A stretch of 49,620 bases of DNA from an uncultured Saprospiraceae bacterium. GTDB lineage: Bacteria; Bacteroidota; Bacteroidia; Chitinophagales; Saprospiraceae. Positions 8,537 through 17,870 of this stretch are shown here, piece by piece. A program made the translations under genes and the position numbers. The stretch spans positions 1 through 49,620 of the forward strand of contig CALLMH010000071.1 of assembly GCA_938007965.1 (NCBI GenBank), read 5' to 3'. The notes under the pieces were generated by a model. The model searched no databases. It was not told the origin of the DNA and saw nothing but the letters and a program-made list of their open reading frames with translations. Each line of letters opens with the position of its first letter. The stretch's first letter is position 1.

Positions 8537-10117
8537 TTATAACTTAAGCACTTTATGAGTTTCCATATTGCCACCTGCTGCTATATTAATGTAGTAAACA
8601 CCTGCATCCCATCCAGTGGTATCTATATTAGATAAGCTGGTCAGATCTCCATTCACTACTAACATCCCTTGATTATTGATTATTGATATGTTGGCGCTTG
8701 ATAAAGATCCTTTAGATTTATAATTGATACCAAGAGAATTAGTTACTAGAGTCGGATTGACAGTATACAAATTCGACAACAACTCTAAAGTCGACAAGCT
8801 ACTAGTACTGTACATCCACAGTTCTCGTCCTTCTACCTCGGTAGTGGCAGTAAAGAAAGTCCTGCCATCACCGACATCTATAAACCCTGTAGGTGAAGAA
8901 TCCCTGTTGCCTGGATTTATATCACTGAAAATATCAATTGTAGCCTCCCCGTCTGAAATAAAAAGTTCTTCTCCTTGCATGAAACTGGATTCGCCCGCGA
9001 TTAGTAGTTGATCCCCTATCGAATGAATCCCATCCCTATCAAATGTAACCTGATTGATATCAAAAATAAGTTCTGTACCTTCTGGAGTCCCATCTGTCCG
9101 ATGCACACCATCATTGCTCGTCTCACCAAAAAAATAAACCAGATCATTAAAAATTTCAAATGCTGTAGGCTCGTCTGCAAATGAAGAAGATGTTTCACTC
9201 AATACTGTTGGTTCTACAGACGGTGATTCTATAAGATATAGTGAGGGATCGTCGTTTATACTATAATACAATTTCGAATCATAAGCGATCATCGAGTGGA
9301 CAGTGGAGCTCGTGTTGTGCCTTGTATTCGTACCTGTATTGCTGTCGTATGACCAAATTATGTCACTGAATCCGTCTTGAATAGCATAAAATAATACCCC
9401 CTCAGAGTTATCAATATGTGTTATGATATTCCCTAGACCAAACTCTTCTATAGTTGTTATTGCGCTTCCATCAAACTTATATAAAGTCAACCCATCAAAT
9501 GTCACCCTTCTAAAAAAGTACAAGTCACCATTCATAACATGTAGACCTGTGATACTCGTATTGAAATTTGCAGTAGGTAGTCCCGAAAAAACCCTAGCAT
9601 CGTCATTAGCGTCTACTACCCAAAATTGATCTTTGTCACCATCAAACGCTTCGAAATATAACGAACCGCCATAAGAAGTCAAATACTCAAATGAACTGAA
9701 CAAAGAAGAACTACTTCCCTCATTTAAATCTGCGACCATCTGAGTTCCTGTTTCTGTACCATCACTACTCCACAGCTCTTTTCCATTTACACCATCATCT
9801 GCAAAAAAGTAACATAATCCATTGTGCTCTATAAGTCCATGTAAGTCCGAACTTTCTTCTCCTGGGAAAATATCCAATACCATTCTAGTACTGCCTGTAA
9901 ACCCATCGGTGATCCAGAGTTCATTTCCCGATATGCCATTGTTTGCAACGAAAAATAGATTATCACCAACAGCGGCAAAATACTTCTCATCGGTTCTAGT
10001 CACTCCACTTCCATCTGGATTGATATCTTCTACCAGTCTTACGCTTTGACATAATAATTGGCCTGACATTAAGAAAAATAATATTAGACAGAATGTTCCT
10101 TTTGTTATTTGTTTCAT
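8537..10117 (-). CDS. ELW-repeat secreted protein with T9SS sorting domain
   Basis: A 526-residue exported protein. Residues 1-24 are a signal peptide ending near QLLCQS. The body contains ELW/DGT-type repeats, for example GNELWITDGFTGSTRMVLDI, GKELWSSDGTETGTQMVADL, GVHRTDGTPEGTELIFDI and GEELFISDGEATIDIFSDI, each about 50 residues and suggestive of a beta-propeller. The C-terminal 75 residues end in DAGVYYINIAAGGNMETHKVLKL, the usual close of a type A sorting domain. Nothing shows catalytic activity. It is placed between hutU and hutI on the same strand (51 bases after hutU), which is unusual for a histidine-catabolism operon. Confidence 0.82.
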   Translation of the reverse strand: MKQITKGTFCLILFFLMSGQLLCQSVRLVEDINPDGSGVTRTDEKYFAAVGDNLFFVANNGISGNELWITDGFTGSTRMVLDIFPGEESSDLHGLIEHNGLCYFFADDGVNGKELWSSDGTETGTQMVADLNEGSSSSLFSSFEYLTSYGGSLYFEAFDGDKDQFWVVDANDDARVFSGLPTANFNTSITGLHVMNGDLYFFRRVTFDGLTLYKFDGSAITTIEEFGLGNIITHIDNSEGVLFYAIQDGFSDIIWSYDSNTGTNTRHNTSSTVHSMIAYDSKLYYSINDDPSLYLIESPSVEPTVLSETSSSFADEPTAFEIFNDLVYFFGETSNDGVHRTDGTPEGTELIFDINQVTFDRDGIHSIGDQLLIAGESSFMQGEELFISDGEATIDIFSDINPGNRDSSPTGFIDVGDGRTFFTATTEVEGRELWMYSTSSLSTLELLSNLYTVNPTLVTNSLGINYKSKGSLSSANISIINNQGMLVVNGDLTSLSNIDTTGWDAGVYYINIAAGGNMETHKVLKL

Positions 10118-10168
10118 ATTTAAAAATAGTTTTATTAAGAATCTTTGGATTTGTAAATATCTAAAATA

Positions 10169-12163
10169 CTAAATATTATCAATTAACTCATCATCTACCA
10201 AATTAGCTATCGTTACCCTCAATCCTGGCGTTCGCTCCATTTCCCTTTTGATTGCAAAAATCGCTTCACTATTTCTAGCCCAACTCCTTCGTGCGATTCC
10301 ATTATTTACATCAAAAAATAGCATATTCTTCAATCGAGCATCGGCTTCTATGCTCCCATCTAACAACATACCAAATCCACCATTGATCACTTCTCCCCAG
10401 CCTACTCCGCCTCCATTATGGATAGATACCCATGTGGCGCCTCGGAAGCTATCTCCGATTACATTATGTATAGCCATATCAGCGGTAAATTTGCTGCCAT
10501 CATATATATTGGATGTCTCTCGATATGGGCTATCAGTACCGCTTACATCATGGTGATCACGTCCAAGAATTACGGGTCCTATCTCACCTTTCTTTACAGC
10601 ATTATTGAATGCTTGTGCTATTTTCATCCTTCCCTCGGCATCCGCATATAATATTCTTGCTTGGGAACCGACGACCAATTTATTCTGTTTTGCATCTTTG
10701 ATCCAAGTGATATTATCCTGCATTTGCAATTGGATCTCTTCTGGACTATTTTCCATTATTTCAGTAAGCACAGCCGCAGCTATATCGTCCGTCTTATCAA
10801 GGTCTTCTGATTTCCCTGATGCGCAAACCCATCGAAACGGTCCGAAACCATAATCAAAACACATAGGACCCAAGATATCCTGCACATAAGAGGAATACTT
10901 GAAGTCGATTCCATTCTCAGACATTACATCTGCTCCCGCTCTTGAACTTTCTAGTAAGAATGCATTTCCATAGTCAAAAAAATATGTTCCTTTTGCTGTA
11001 TGGTTATTGACTGAAGCAGCGTGCCTCTTCAATGTTTCTTGGACTGATTTTTTGAATGCTTGCGGATCATCTCTAAGCAGTGTATTTGCATCATCAAACG
11101 AGATATCTATTGGATAATACCCACCTGACCAAGGATTATGCAGTGAGGTCTGGTCTGACCCTACATGGATGAATATATCTTCCTCATCAAATTTTTCCCA
11201 GATCTCTACTACATTGCCTATATATGCGATCGAGACTACTTCTTTCGTTTCTTTTGCCTTCCTCACTCTATGCACTAATTCATCTATATCACTGATCAAT
11301 ACATCCACCCAACCTTGCTCGTGTCTTTTGATTGCTGCGTTGGGGTTTACTTCTGCACAGATGGTTATACATCCAGCTATATTACCAGCTTTTGGTTGTG
11401 CGCCACTCATACCACCAAGACCGGCGGTTAAGAAAATCTTCCCCGCTGGAGATTCTCCTTTTGGTAGCATTTTTCGGAATGCATTCATAACCGTGATCGT
11501 CGTCCCATGCACTATTCCTTGAGGTCCGATATACATGTATGAACCTGCAGTCATCTGACCATACTGACTCACGCCCATTGCATTCATCTTTTCCAAATCA
11601 TCTGGTGAAGAATAGTTTGGAATGACCATCCCATTCGTCACGATTACTCTCGGCGCATCCTTACTTGATGGAAACAAACCCATCGGATGACCAGAGTACA
11701 TATGGAGTGTTTGTTCTTCAGTCATCTCTGACAAATACTTCATCGTCAATAGATACTGTGCCCAGTTTTGAAACACTGCACCGTTTCCTCCATAAGTGAT
11801 TAGTTCCTCAGGGTGTTGTGCTACTGCAGGATCTAAATTATTCTGAATCATTAACATGATCGCAGCAGCTTGTTGAGACACATAAGGATACTCCTCTATC
11901 GGACGAGAATATATCTCATAATCAGGCTTGAATCTGTACATGTAGATTCGGCCATATTCTTTGAGCTCTTGTAAGAATTCAGGGGCCAGTTCCGCATGCC
12001 ATTCTGATGGGAAATATCTCAGTGCATTTCTCAATGCTAATTTTTTCTCCTCTTGAGACAGTATATCTTTTCGCTTCGGTGCAGGATTGATCCCTTTCGG
12101 ATATTGTCCTTTTACTGGCAATACAGAGGGAATACCTTGTTGTATATTTTCTTTAAACGTCAT
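10169..12163 (-). CDS. hutU: Urocanate hydratase (long form)
   Basis: A 664-residue urocanate hydratase, which converts urocanate to imidazolone propionate with NAD+ as an electrophilic cofactor. Recognisable blocks are YGGNGAVFQNWAQYLLTMKY, MYSGHPMGLFPSS, the NAD-binding FLTAGLGGMSGAQPKA, HVGSDQTSLHNPWSGGYYP, FRWVCASGKSEDL, ILGRDHHDVSGTDSPYRE and HNGGGVGWGEVINGGFGM. It is longer than the roughly 555-residue proteobacterial enzyme and matches the length class of the vertebrate/Bacteroidota form. It starts 79 bases after the hutH stop with no internal promoter motif seen, so co-transcription with hutH is likely. Confidence 0.97.
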   Translation of the reverse strand: MTFKENIQQGIPSVLPVKGQYPKGINPAPKRKDILSQEEKKLALRNALRYFPSEWHAELAPEFLQELKEYGRIYMYRFKPDYEIYSRPIEEYPYVSQQAAAIMLMIQNNLDPAVAQHPEELITYGGNGAVFQNWAQYLLTMKYLSEMTEEQTLHMYSGHPMGLFPSSKDAPRVIVTNGMVIPNYSSPDDLEKMNAMGVSQYGQMTAGSYMYIGPQGIVHGTTITVMNAFRKMLPKGESPAGKIFLTAGLGGMSGAQPKAGNIAGCITICAEVNPNAAIKRHEQGWVDVLISDIDELVHRVRKAKETKEVVSIAYIGNVVEIWEKFDEEDIFIHVGSDQTSLHNPWSGGYYPIDISFDDANTLLRDDPQAFKKSVQETLKRHAASVNNHTAKGTYFFDYGNAFLLESSRAGADVMSENGIDFKYSSYVQDILGPMCFDYGFGPFRWVCASGKSEDLDKTDDIAAAVLTEIMENSPEEIQLQMQDNITWIKDAKQNKLVVGSQARILYADAEGRMKIAQAFNNAVKKGEIGPVILGRDHHDVSGTDSPYRETSNIYDGSKFTADMAIHNVIGDSFRGATWVSIHNGGGVGWGEVINGGFGMLLDGSIEADARLKNMLFFDVNNGIARRSWARNSEAIFAIKREMERTPGLRVTIANLVDDELIDNI

Positions 12164-12242
12164 ATTTTTTTTCTGATTGGAAATTGATAATTGACTGGTG
12201 ATAACAGAATTAGTTGTTGACGAAATTATGTAAATCGTGCAA

Positions 12243-13733
12243 TTATTCCACGATGAAAGATCTATCTCTTACTAATTCTATCATAGCGTTGATATCCTCT
12301 TTTAACAACCTGTCCTCTTCTAATTTGTTGACGTGCTGTCTTATTAATGCATGATTCTCTTCGATGATACTAGAGCATCGGGAGGGTCTTCGGAATTCGA
12401 TCGCTTGTGCAGCATACATCAATTCGATAGCGATTATTTTTTCAAGGTTTCCTAATATTTGATTGAATTGACGACTTGAGATGCTCCCCATAGAAACATG
12501 ATCTTCTTGTCCCAGCGAAGTCGGTATGCTATCCGCAGATGGTGGGAAACAGAGAGATTTATTCTCTGTCACTAGAGCAGCTGTGGTATACTGGGGGATC
12601 ATAAATCCACTATTGAGACCTCCCGCTTTGGTTAGTAACCTAGGTAATCCATACAACCCTTCTAACAAAAGGTAGCATCTACGATCGGATATATTACCTA
12701 GTTCTGCAGCTGCGATAGATCCATAGTCTAGTGCCATCGCCAATGGTTGCCCATGAAAGTTACCTCCTGAGATGGCTTCTGTATCACTCAGTATAATAGG
12801 GTTATCTGTTACCGAATTCATCTCTATTATTGCCAAGTCAGTCAGGTGATAGTATGCATTTCTTGACGCTCCGTGTACTTGAGGAATACATCTGAGAGAA
12901 TATGGATCCTGCACTCTCACACAATCTTTATGAGAAACTAGGTTTTCCGAATCTTGGAGTAGCATTCTCATTCGCTCCGCTACTTCCACTGTACCTACAT
13001 ATGCTCTTATAGCGTGTAATTCTTCTCGAAACGGGGACGCACTACCTTGGAATCCTTCTAGACTCATAGCTCCCGCCACATCAGCAAGATCTAACAAATA
13101 AGCCATCTTATCTAATCCCATTATCGTATGGGCTAAGATAAACTGTGTCCCATTGATCAAAGCTAGCCCTTCTTTTGCTTGTAATCTTATAGGTTCTAAT
13201 CCATGCCCTTTGAGCACATCTCGGGCGTGCATAATCTGACCTTTGACCCAGAATTCCCCCTCGCCGAATAGTGGTAAAAAAAGGTGAGACAATGGCGCCA
13301 AATCTCCAGAAGCCCCAACAGACCCCTGCTCTGGAACGACTGGCAGAATATCATTTTCTATGAAGTAAATAATACGTTCGATCACTTCTAATCGAATTCC
13401 TGAATAACCCTGGCACAGTGCATGCACCTTGCATATCAGCATGATCTTCGACAACTGTGCATCAATCGGATCTCCCACCCCTACGGCATGTGTAATCAAA
13501 AGATTAGTCTGTAACTGACTGGTTTCTTCTGGTGTGATCTGTGTATCACATAATGGACCGAAGCCTGTATTTACTCCATACACAGCTTTTGACCCAGCAG
13601 CCATCTTCTCTACTTTAACTCTACAAGCATTGATTCTTGCTATTGCATCTACAGTAAGTTCGGCTGTAAGTGTGCCATCAGCTATCCGCATTACCTTGTC
13701 AACGTCGAGTTGATCTATTCCATATTTGAACAT
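12243..13733 (-). CDS. hutH: Histidine ammonia-lyase
   Basis: A 496-residue histidase that deaminates L-histidine to urocanate. The self-forming MIO cofactor triad Ala141-Ser142-Gly143 lies in GSVGASGDLAPLSHL. Other family blocks are VYGVNTGFGPLCD, EGLALINGTQF, QDPYSLRCIPQVHGA, NSVTDNPI and SGGNFHGQPLA. Length is standard. It is the first gene of the minus-strand hut cluster and is divergent from the LysR gene at 13918, with a 184-base shared control region containing promoter elements for both directions and a dyad. Confidence 0.97.
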   Translation of the reverse strand: MFKYGIDQLDVDKVMRIADGTLTAELTVDAIARINACRVKVEKMAAGSKAVYGVNTGFGPLCDTQITPEETSQLQTNLLITHAVGVGDPIDAQLSKIMLICKVHALCQGYSGIRLEVIERIIYFIENDILPVVPEQGSVGASGDLAPLSHLFLPLFGEGEFWVKGQIMHARDVLKGHGLEPIRLQAKEGLALINGTQFILAHTIMGLDKMAYLLDLADVAGAMSLEGFQGSASPFREELHAIRAYVGTVEVAERMRMLLQDSENLVSHKDCVRVQDPYSLRCIPQVHGASRNAYYHLTDLAIIEMNSVTDNPIILSDTEAISGGNFHGQPLAMALDYGSIAAAELGNISDRRCYLLLEGLYGLPRLLTKAGGLNSGFMIPQYTTAALVTENKSLCFPPSADSIPTSLGQEDHVSMGSISSRQFNQILGNLEKIIAIELMYAAQAIEFRRPSRCSSIIEENHALIRQHVNKLEEDRLLKEDINAMIELVRDRSFIVE

Positions 13734-13763
13734 CTAAAATTAGTTTTGAATGGATCATTTAAA

Positions 13764-13783
13764 ATTTCGAATATCAGCGAAAT
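13764..13783. promoter_or_regulatory. Candidate operator dyad upstream of hutH
   Basis: A perfect inverted repeat of 6-base arms, ATTTCG and CGAAAT, around an 8-base spacer. It lies 31-50 bases before the hutH start codon, just downstream of the candidate -7 element at 13793-13800, so it would overlap the transcript start. The size fits a dimeric regulator. No binding evidence exists; this is inference from position and symmetry. Confidence 0.4.
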
Positions 13784-13792
13784 CAATTATTC

Positions 13793-13800
13793 CAAAATTA
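13793..13800 (-). promoter_or_regulatory. Candidate -7 promoter element for hutH
   Basis: TAATTTTG on the minus strand fits TAnnTTTG, about 60 bases before the hutH ATG. A -33 TTG at standard spacing is not evident. Confidence 0.45.
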
Positions 13801-13880
13801 TATAAGTCCGACAATTTTTTCTCGCCGGAGTTCTACCAAATGAATCAGAATATTATTTTCTATTATGGTAAAGTTAGCTT

Positions 13881-13888
13881 TATATTTG
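13881..13888 (+). promoter_or_regulatory. Candidate -7 promoter element for the LysR gene
   Basis: TATATTTG, an exact TAnnTTTG match, 30 bases before the ATG at 13918. It faces away from hutH, so the two divergent promoters sit about 80 bases apart. Confidence 0.5.
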
Positions 13889-13917
13889 ATGCTCACAAAT
13901 ACCAATAAAATCAACTA

Positions 13918-14805
13918 ATGATAACTTTGAGTAATCAATTGGAGCTTCGACATATCATGTACTTCCTCGCTGTCGCAGAAGAATTACACTTCCGAAAAGC
14001 AGCTGAAAGACTATACATATCTCAACCTGGTCTTAGTCGACAGATCAAAAAGATGGAAGATGAATTAGGTATACGATTATTTGAAAGACACAATAGGAAG
14101 GTATGCCTTACTAAAGCTGGTATCTACCTAAAAAACGAATACCAGTCTATTATCAAATCAATGAACAAGGTACAAAGCCATGCCCAACTTTTGCATAATG
14201 GTCAGGAAGGAGAATTGAAAATAGGATATATTGGCTCGGCTATGCATCAAGTTATACCACAGTTTTTATTAAATATTAAGAAGCAATTTCCAAATATCCA
14301 TGTCAAACTGCAAGAAATGGATAATCAATCGCAGACAGCGAGTATTTTAGACCAAGATATAGATGTAGGATTTGTACGAATGGATCGTGTAGGAAGAGGA
14401 ATAGACATTCGCCCGATATATGAAGAGACTTTTTCTCTCGTATTGCCCAAAAAGCATTCAATAAATAAACACAACTTTACTGATCTTTCTCAATTAAAAA
14501 ACGAACCATTTATTTTATTTGATTCATCATACAGTCCCTCTTATTATGAAAAGGTAATGCAGATATTTGACGAAGCAGGCTTCTCTCCTATTATATCTCA
14601 TAAATCGGTAAAGGCAAATACTATATATCGCTTGATAGAAAATAATCTTGGAGCCGCTATTGTTCCAACTTCTCTAAAAGAAGGTTATGATTTAGATATT
14701 CAATTTATAGAATTAACAGAAATCGAACATCGGACTACTCTACAGTTGGTTTGGAGCGGGGGAAATCAGAATCCAGTCCTAGAGAGTGTATTGGAGTTGA
14801 TTTGA
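13918..14805 (+). CDS. LysR-family transcriptional regulator
   Basis: A 295-residue LTTR. Residues about 8-67 are the winged helix-turn-helix (LRHIMYFLAVAEELHFRKAAERL, then SQPGLSRQIKKMEDELG, then LFERHNRKVCLTKAG). A linker helix follows, then a periplasmic-binding-like effector domain from about 95 to the end (LKIGYIGSAMHQVIPQFL). LTTRs usually control a divergent or adjacent operon in response to a pathway metabolite. Both hutH (divergent) and the nitrilase gene (108 bases downstream) are candidate targets. The order hutH-LysR would suit a hut regulator, but many hut systems use HutC or HutP, so the link is inference. Confidence 0.92.
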   Translation: MITLSNQLELRHIMYFLAVAEELHFRKAAERLYISQPGLSRQIKKMEDELGIRLFERHNRKVCLTKAGIYLKNEYQSIIKSMNKVQSHAQLLHNGQEGELKIGYIGSAMHQVIPQFLLNIKKQFPNIHVKLQEMDNQSQTASILDQDIDVGFVRMDRVGRGIDIRPIYEETFSLVLPKKHSINKHNFTDLSQLKNEPFILFDSSYSPSYYEKVMQIFDEAGFSPIISHKSVKANTIYRLIENNLGAAIVPTSLKEGYDLDIQFIELTEIEHRTTLQLVWSGGNQNPVLESVLELI

Positions 14806-14912
14806 AGAATGTATCGCTTAGGTTGTGATTATTTTAGGTTTATTTTGAGTATTGGAAGATTAGGTGATCTAAGTAAAGAATATTAAATTACAATACCAAC
14901 TGATATAAATAC

Positions 14913-15845
14913 ATGAAAATTAAGGTATCCCTAATCCAAGACTCTCCTATATTCTTCGATAAAGATGCAACCATCGCAAAAATGGAGAGGCTCATTATAG
15001 AAAACAAAGATTCTGATCTTATCGTGTTTCCTGAATCATTTATTCCTGGATACCCAAGGGGATTTTCCTTTGGGTCTGTTATTGGAAGTCGATCTGATGA
15101 AGGCAGAGAGATCTTTGCAAGATATCATAAAAACAGTATAGCCGCTGATAGCGATGAAATGAAAAAATTAATTTCCATTTCACAAAAAGCTAATGCATAC
15201 CTAGTCTTTGGGTTTACGGAGAAGAAAAATGACAATGGTAGTCTCTACTGCTCTATGGCTTACATATCTCCTACCCATGGTTTGTTAGGCATTCACCGAA
15301 AAATAAAACCAACAGGAACCGAGCGTCTAATCTGGGCTGAAGCCAACGGAGAATCATTGGTTACCTTCGACACTAAAATTGGAATTCTTGGAGGATTGAT
15401 CTGTTGGGAAAATTACATGCCTCTCGCAAGATTATCCATGTATAAAAAAGGCGTACAATTATATATAGCACCTACAGCTGACTCTAGACCAGAATGGACA
15501 AATGCGATGCAGCATATTGCGCTAGAAGGTCGATGTTTTGTAATCGGTTGTAATCAATACTTTACTAAATCTATGTATCCTGAAGAGTATCAAGATATCG
15601 TAAAGGATCAGCAAGAAGAGATGTGTCCCGGCGGGAGTACTATCATTTCTCCTTATGGTAAAGTAATCGCACCTCCCGTGTTTGGAAAATCGGAAATCAT
15701 ATCTGCTGTTATAGATTTAGACGATATCATAAAATGCAAGTTAGACTTTGATCCCAATGGGCATTATACGAGAGATGACATATTTAATTACTCAGTGAAT
15801 GGGCAGCCAGAGACTCAGAAGGAAAAAAACGATTGTATCAATTAA
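14913..15845 (+). CDS. Nitrilase (carbon-nitrogen hydrolase)
   Basis: A 310-residue cytosolic member of the nitrilase superfamily. The Glu-Lys-Cys triad is complete: Glu41 in IVFPESFIPGYPRG, Lys130 in HRKIKPTGTERLIW and Cys164 in GGLICWENYMPLAR. The CWEN context and a C-terminal GHYTRDDIFNY are characteristic of true nitrilases (branch 1), which hydrolyse nitriles to acids and ammonia, rather than amidases or carbamoylases. The substrate cannot be told from sequence. It follows the LysR gene on the same strand and may be its target. Confidence 0.9.
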   Translation: MKIKVSLIQDSPIFFDKDATIAKMERLIIENKDSDLIVFPESFIPGYPRGFSFGSVIGSRSDEGREIFARYHKNSIAADSDEMKKLISISQKANAYLVFGFTEKKNDNGSLYCSMAYISPTHGLLGIHRKIKPTGTERLIWAEANGESLVTFDTKIGILGGLICWENYMPLARLSMYKKGVQLYIAPTADSRPEWTNAMQHIALEGRCFVIGCNQYFTKSMYPEEYQDIVKDQQEEMCPGGSTIISPYGKVIAPPVFGKSEIISAVIDLDDIIKCKLDFDPNGHYTRDDIFNYSVNGQPETQKEKNDCIN

Positions 15846-15872
15846 AAGACAATCTTACCCAATTATTAATAA

Positions 15873-15880
15873 TATTTTTG
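15873..15880 (+). promoter_or_regulatory. Candidate -7 promoter element for the lipoprotein gene
   Basis: TATTTTTG fits TAnnTTTG, 24 bases before the ATG at 15904; it would give a short leader. Confidence 0.4.
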
Positions 15881-15903
15881 AACTTCAATTGTAAAAATAT
15901 CTT

Positions 15904-16674
15904 ATGAAATATATCTACTTATTCTTAGCGATTATTCTTGTTGCATCTTGTAAAAATGTAACATCAGAAACAACAACTATTACAAAAACATCCAAAATTG
16001 ATTATCCTACTGATCTGGTGAAAATCTTCGATAATCATGGTGGATTAGATAAGTGGAAATCTATGAAGTCAATGTCTTACGAAATCGTAAAAGAAGAAAA
16101 AAACGAAAAACAATTCATCGATTTGCAGAATAGAAGAGAGAGAATAGAAGGAAGCAACTTCACCTCTGGATATGACGGCAAAGAATACTGGGTAGAGGCT
16201 GATACATCTTATGACGGCAACCCTAAGTTCTACACCAACCTTATGTTTTATTTCTATGCTATGCCATTCGTATTAGCTGACGAGGGAATCAATTATGATA
16301 AAACTGAGCCATTAGAATATGAAGGTAAGTCTTATCCAGGATATCGAATTTCTTATGGTGCAGATGTTGGCGTAAGCCCTGAAGATGAATACTTCATTTA
16401 CTTTGATTCTGAAACCTATGAGATGGCTTGGTTAGGATACACTGTTACCTTCTTCTCTGGAGAGAAAAGTAAAAAGATATCGTATATCAGGTATAATGAT
16501 TGGAAAAAATATGAAGGTCTAAAGTTACCGAATAGCATAACATGGTACAAGGTAGAAGACGGCAAAATTACTGAACCTCGTAACACACGAAACTTTGATG
16601 AAGTCGTAGTGACAGAAACTTCATTTCCTGATTCAAAATTTATTAAAACTAGCTCAGCTAAGATTGTGGAATAA
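15904..16674 (+). CDS. DUF6503-like lipoprotein
   Basis: A 256-residue lipoprotein: residues 1-16 form a signal peptide with lipobox ILVASC. The mature part starts with a Thr-rich spacer and then carries FDNHGGLDKWKSMKSMSYEI, ENFTSGYDGKEYW-like and FYAMPFVLADEGINYDK segments, SYGADVGVSPEDEYFIYFD and MAWLGYTVTFF. I associate these with DUF6503, a family of exported Bacteroidota proteins with an LolA-like beta shell; the name is from memory. Function unknown. It follows the nitrilase gene by 58 bases but has a promoter-like element of its own. Confidence 0.7.
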   Translation: MKYIYLFLAIILVASCKNVTSETTTITKTSKIDYPTDLVKIFDNHGGLDKWKSMKSMSYEIVKEEKNEKQFIDLQNRRERIEGSNFTSGYDGKEYWVEADTSYDGNPKFYTNLMFYFYAMPFVLADEGINYDKTEPLEYEGKSYPGYRISYGADVGVSPEDEYFIYFDSETYEMAWLGYTVTFFSGEKSKKISYIRYNDWKKYEGLKLPNSITWYKVEDGKITEPRNTRNFDEVVVTETSFPDSKFIKTSSAKIVE

Positions 16675-16906
16675 AGGGCCTGTTATATAGGATTAAATAA
16701 ATGAAATAAATCATATACGCCAAGAATTGATGGCATGAACTATTAAGAAAACACGCATCTGATATTGGCATTACGATCAAAAAATAAAAGAAATGCTATC
16801 GAAAAATAATTTATGTAGAATTAGTTTTCTTCAATGACAATTCAATTCACAAAAACAATTTCATTACTTTCGCTGTCTGTAACCTTTCAATATTAAAGAA
16901 TAACCT

Positions 16907-17788
16907 GTGAAGATATTAGACGGCAAGAAATTATCAGAAGAAATTAAGAATGAAATAGCCCAAGAAGTGGCTACTATCAAAGCTGCGCGAGGTAACATTC
17001 CACATCTTGCAGCTGTCTTAATCGGTAATAATCCCGCAAGCGAATCTTATGTAAAATCGAAAGTAAGGTCTTGTGATCAAGTTGGCTTTGAATCTACTCT
17101 AATCAGAAAAGATGATTCTATAACAGAAGAAGAGCTTTTAGAAATTATTGACGAATTAAATACGAGTGATGATGTAGATGGGTTCATCGTTCAATTACCT
17201 CTTCCAGAACATATTGATGAAGTAAAAGTAACACTAGCAATAGACCCTAAAAAAGATGTCGATGGATTCCATCCTGTAAATTTTGGTCGAATGGCACAAG
17301 GATTACCTTGCTATCTACCAGCAACACCATACGGCATACTACAAATGATAGAGCGAAATGGTATCGAAACATCAGGTGCACATGTTGTAGTGGTTGGTCG
17401 AAGCAATATCGTAGGTACACCGATGAGTATATTACTCTCTAGAAAAGCAAAAACTGGAAATGCTACGGTAACACTGACTCATAGTCGAACGAAAGACCTA
17501 GCTGCAGAAGTGGGCCGAGCCGACATTGTAATCGCAGCAATCGGAATCCCTAATTTTATATCAGCAGACATGATCAAAGAAGGTGCAGTCATAATAGATG
17601 TAGGAATCAACCGAGTAGAAGACGAATCACGTAAACGTGGTTATAGATTGGTCGGAGATGTAGATTTTGATGGCGTATCAAGTAAGGCTAGTTATGTAAC
17701 GCCTGTACCTGGAGGTGTAGGTCCGATGACTGTGACCTCTTTATTGATGAATACGTTAAAATCTAGCCGAAAAGAGATCTATGGGTAG
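16907..17788 (+). CDS. folD: Methylene-THF dehydrogenase/cyclohydrolase
   Basis: A 293-residue bifunctional FolD that interconverts methylene-, methenyl- and 10-formyl-tetrahydrofolate. Conserved blocks are present: the ASESYVKSKVRSCDQVGF region with the catalytic Lys, VDGFIVQLPLPEHID, DVDGFHPVNFGRM, VVVGRSNIVGTPMS and the closing YVTPVPGGVGPMT. The start is GTG at 16907, giving the standard MKILDGKKLS. It stands alone and is convergent with purC; the intergenic gap carries repeat A1. One-carbon supply links it functionally, not by operon, to purC and folK. Confidence 0.96.
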   Translation: MKILDGKKLSEEIKNEIAQEVATIKAARGNIPHLAAVLIGNNPASESYVKSKVRSCDQVGFESTLIRKDDSITEEELLEIIDELNTSDDVDGFIVQLPLPEHIDEVKVTLAIDPKKDVDGFHPVNFGRMAQGLPCYLPATPYGILQMIERNGIETSGAHVVVVGRSNIVGTPMSILLSRKAKTGNATVTLTHSRTKDLAAEVGRADIVIAAIGIPNFISADMIKEGAVIIDVGINRVEDESRKRGYRLVGDVDFDGVSSKASYVTPVPGGVGPMTVTSLLMNTLKSSRKEIYG

Positions 17789-17795
17789 ATCATGT

Positions 17796-17870
17796 AGGCC
17801 ACATTAACTTGTTGCAGCAACTTTATAAAATACCAGAATTCAGAAAGTGCTATTACTGCTGAGCACCCCT
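17796..17870 (+). repeat. Convergent-gap repeat, copy A1
   Basis: About 75 bases nearly identical to 23255-23329. The longest shared block is 36 bases, 17804-17839, beginning ttaacttgttgcagcaact. It lacks the hairpin that precedes the other copy, so it looks like a truncated element, and it begins just after the folD stop codon. It lies between convergent folD and purC. Confidence 0.8.

Noticed and set aside
12243-13917. LysR regulator taken as a proven hut regulator
   Set aside because: Only gene order and a dyad support it; the nitrilase gene is an equally placed target.
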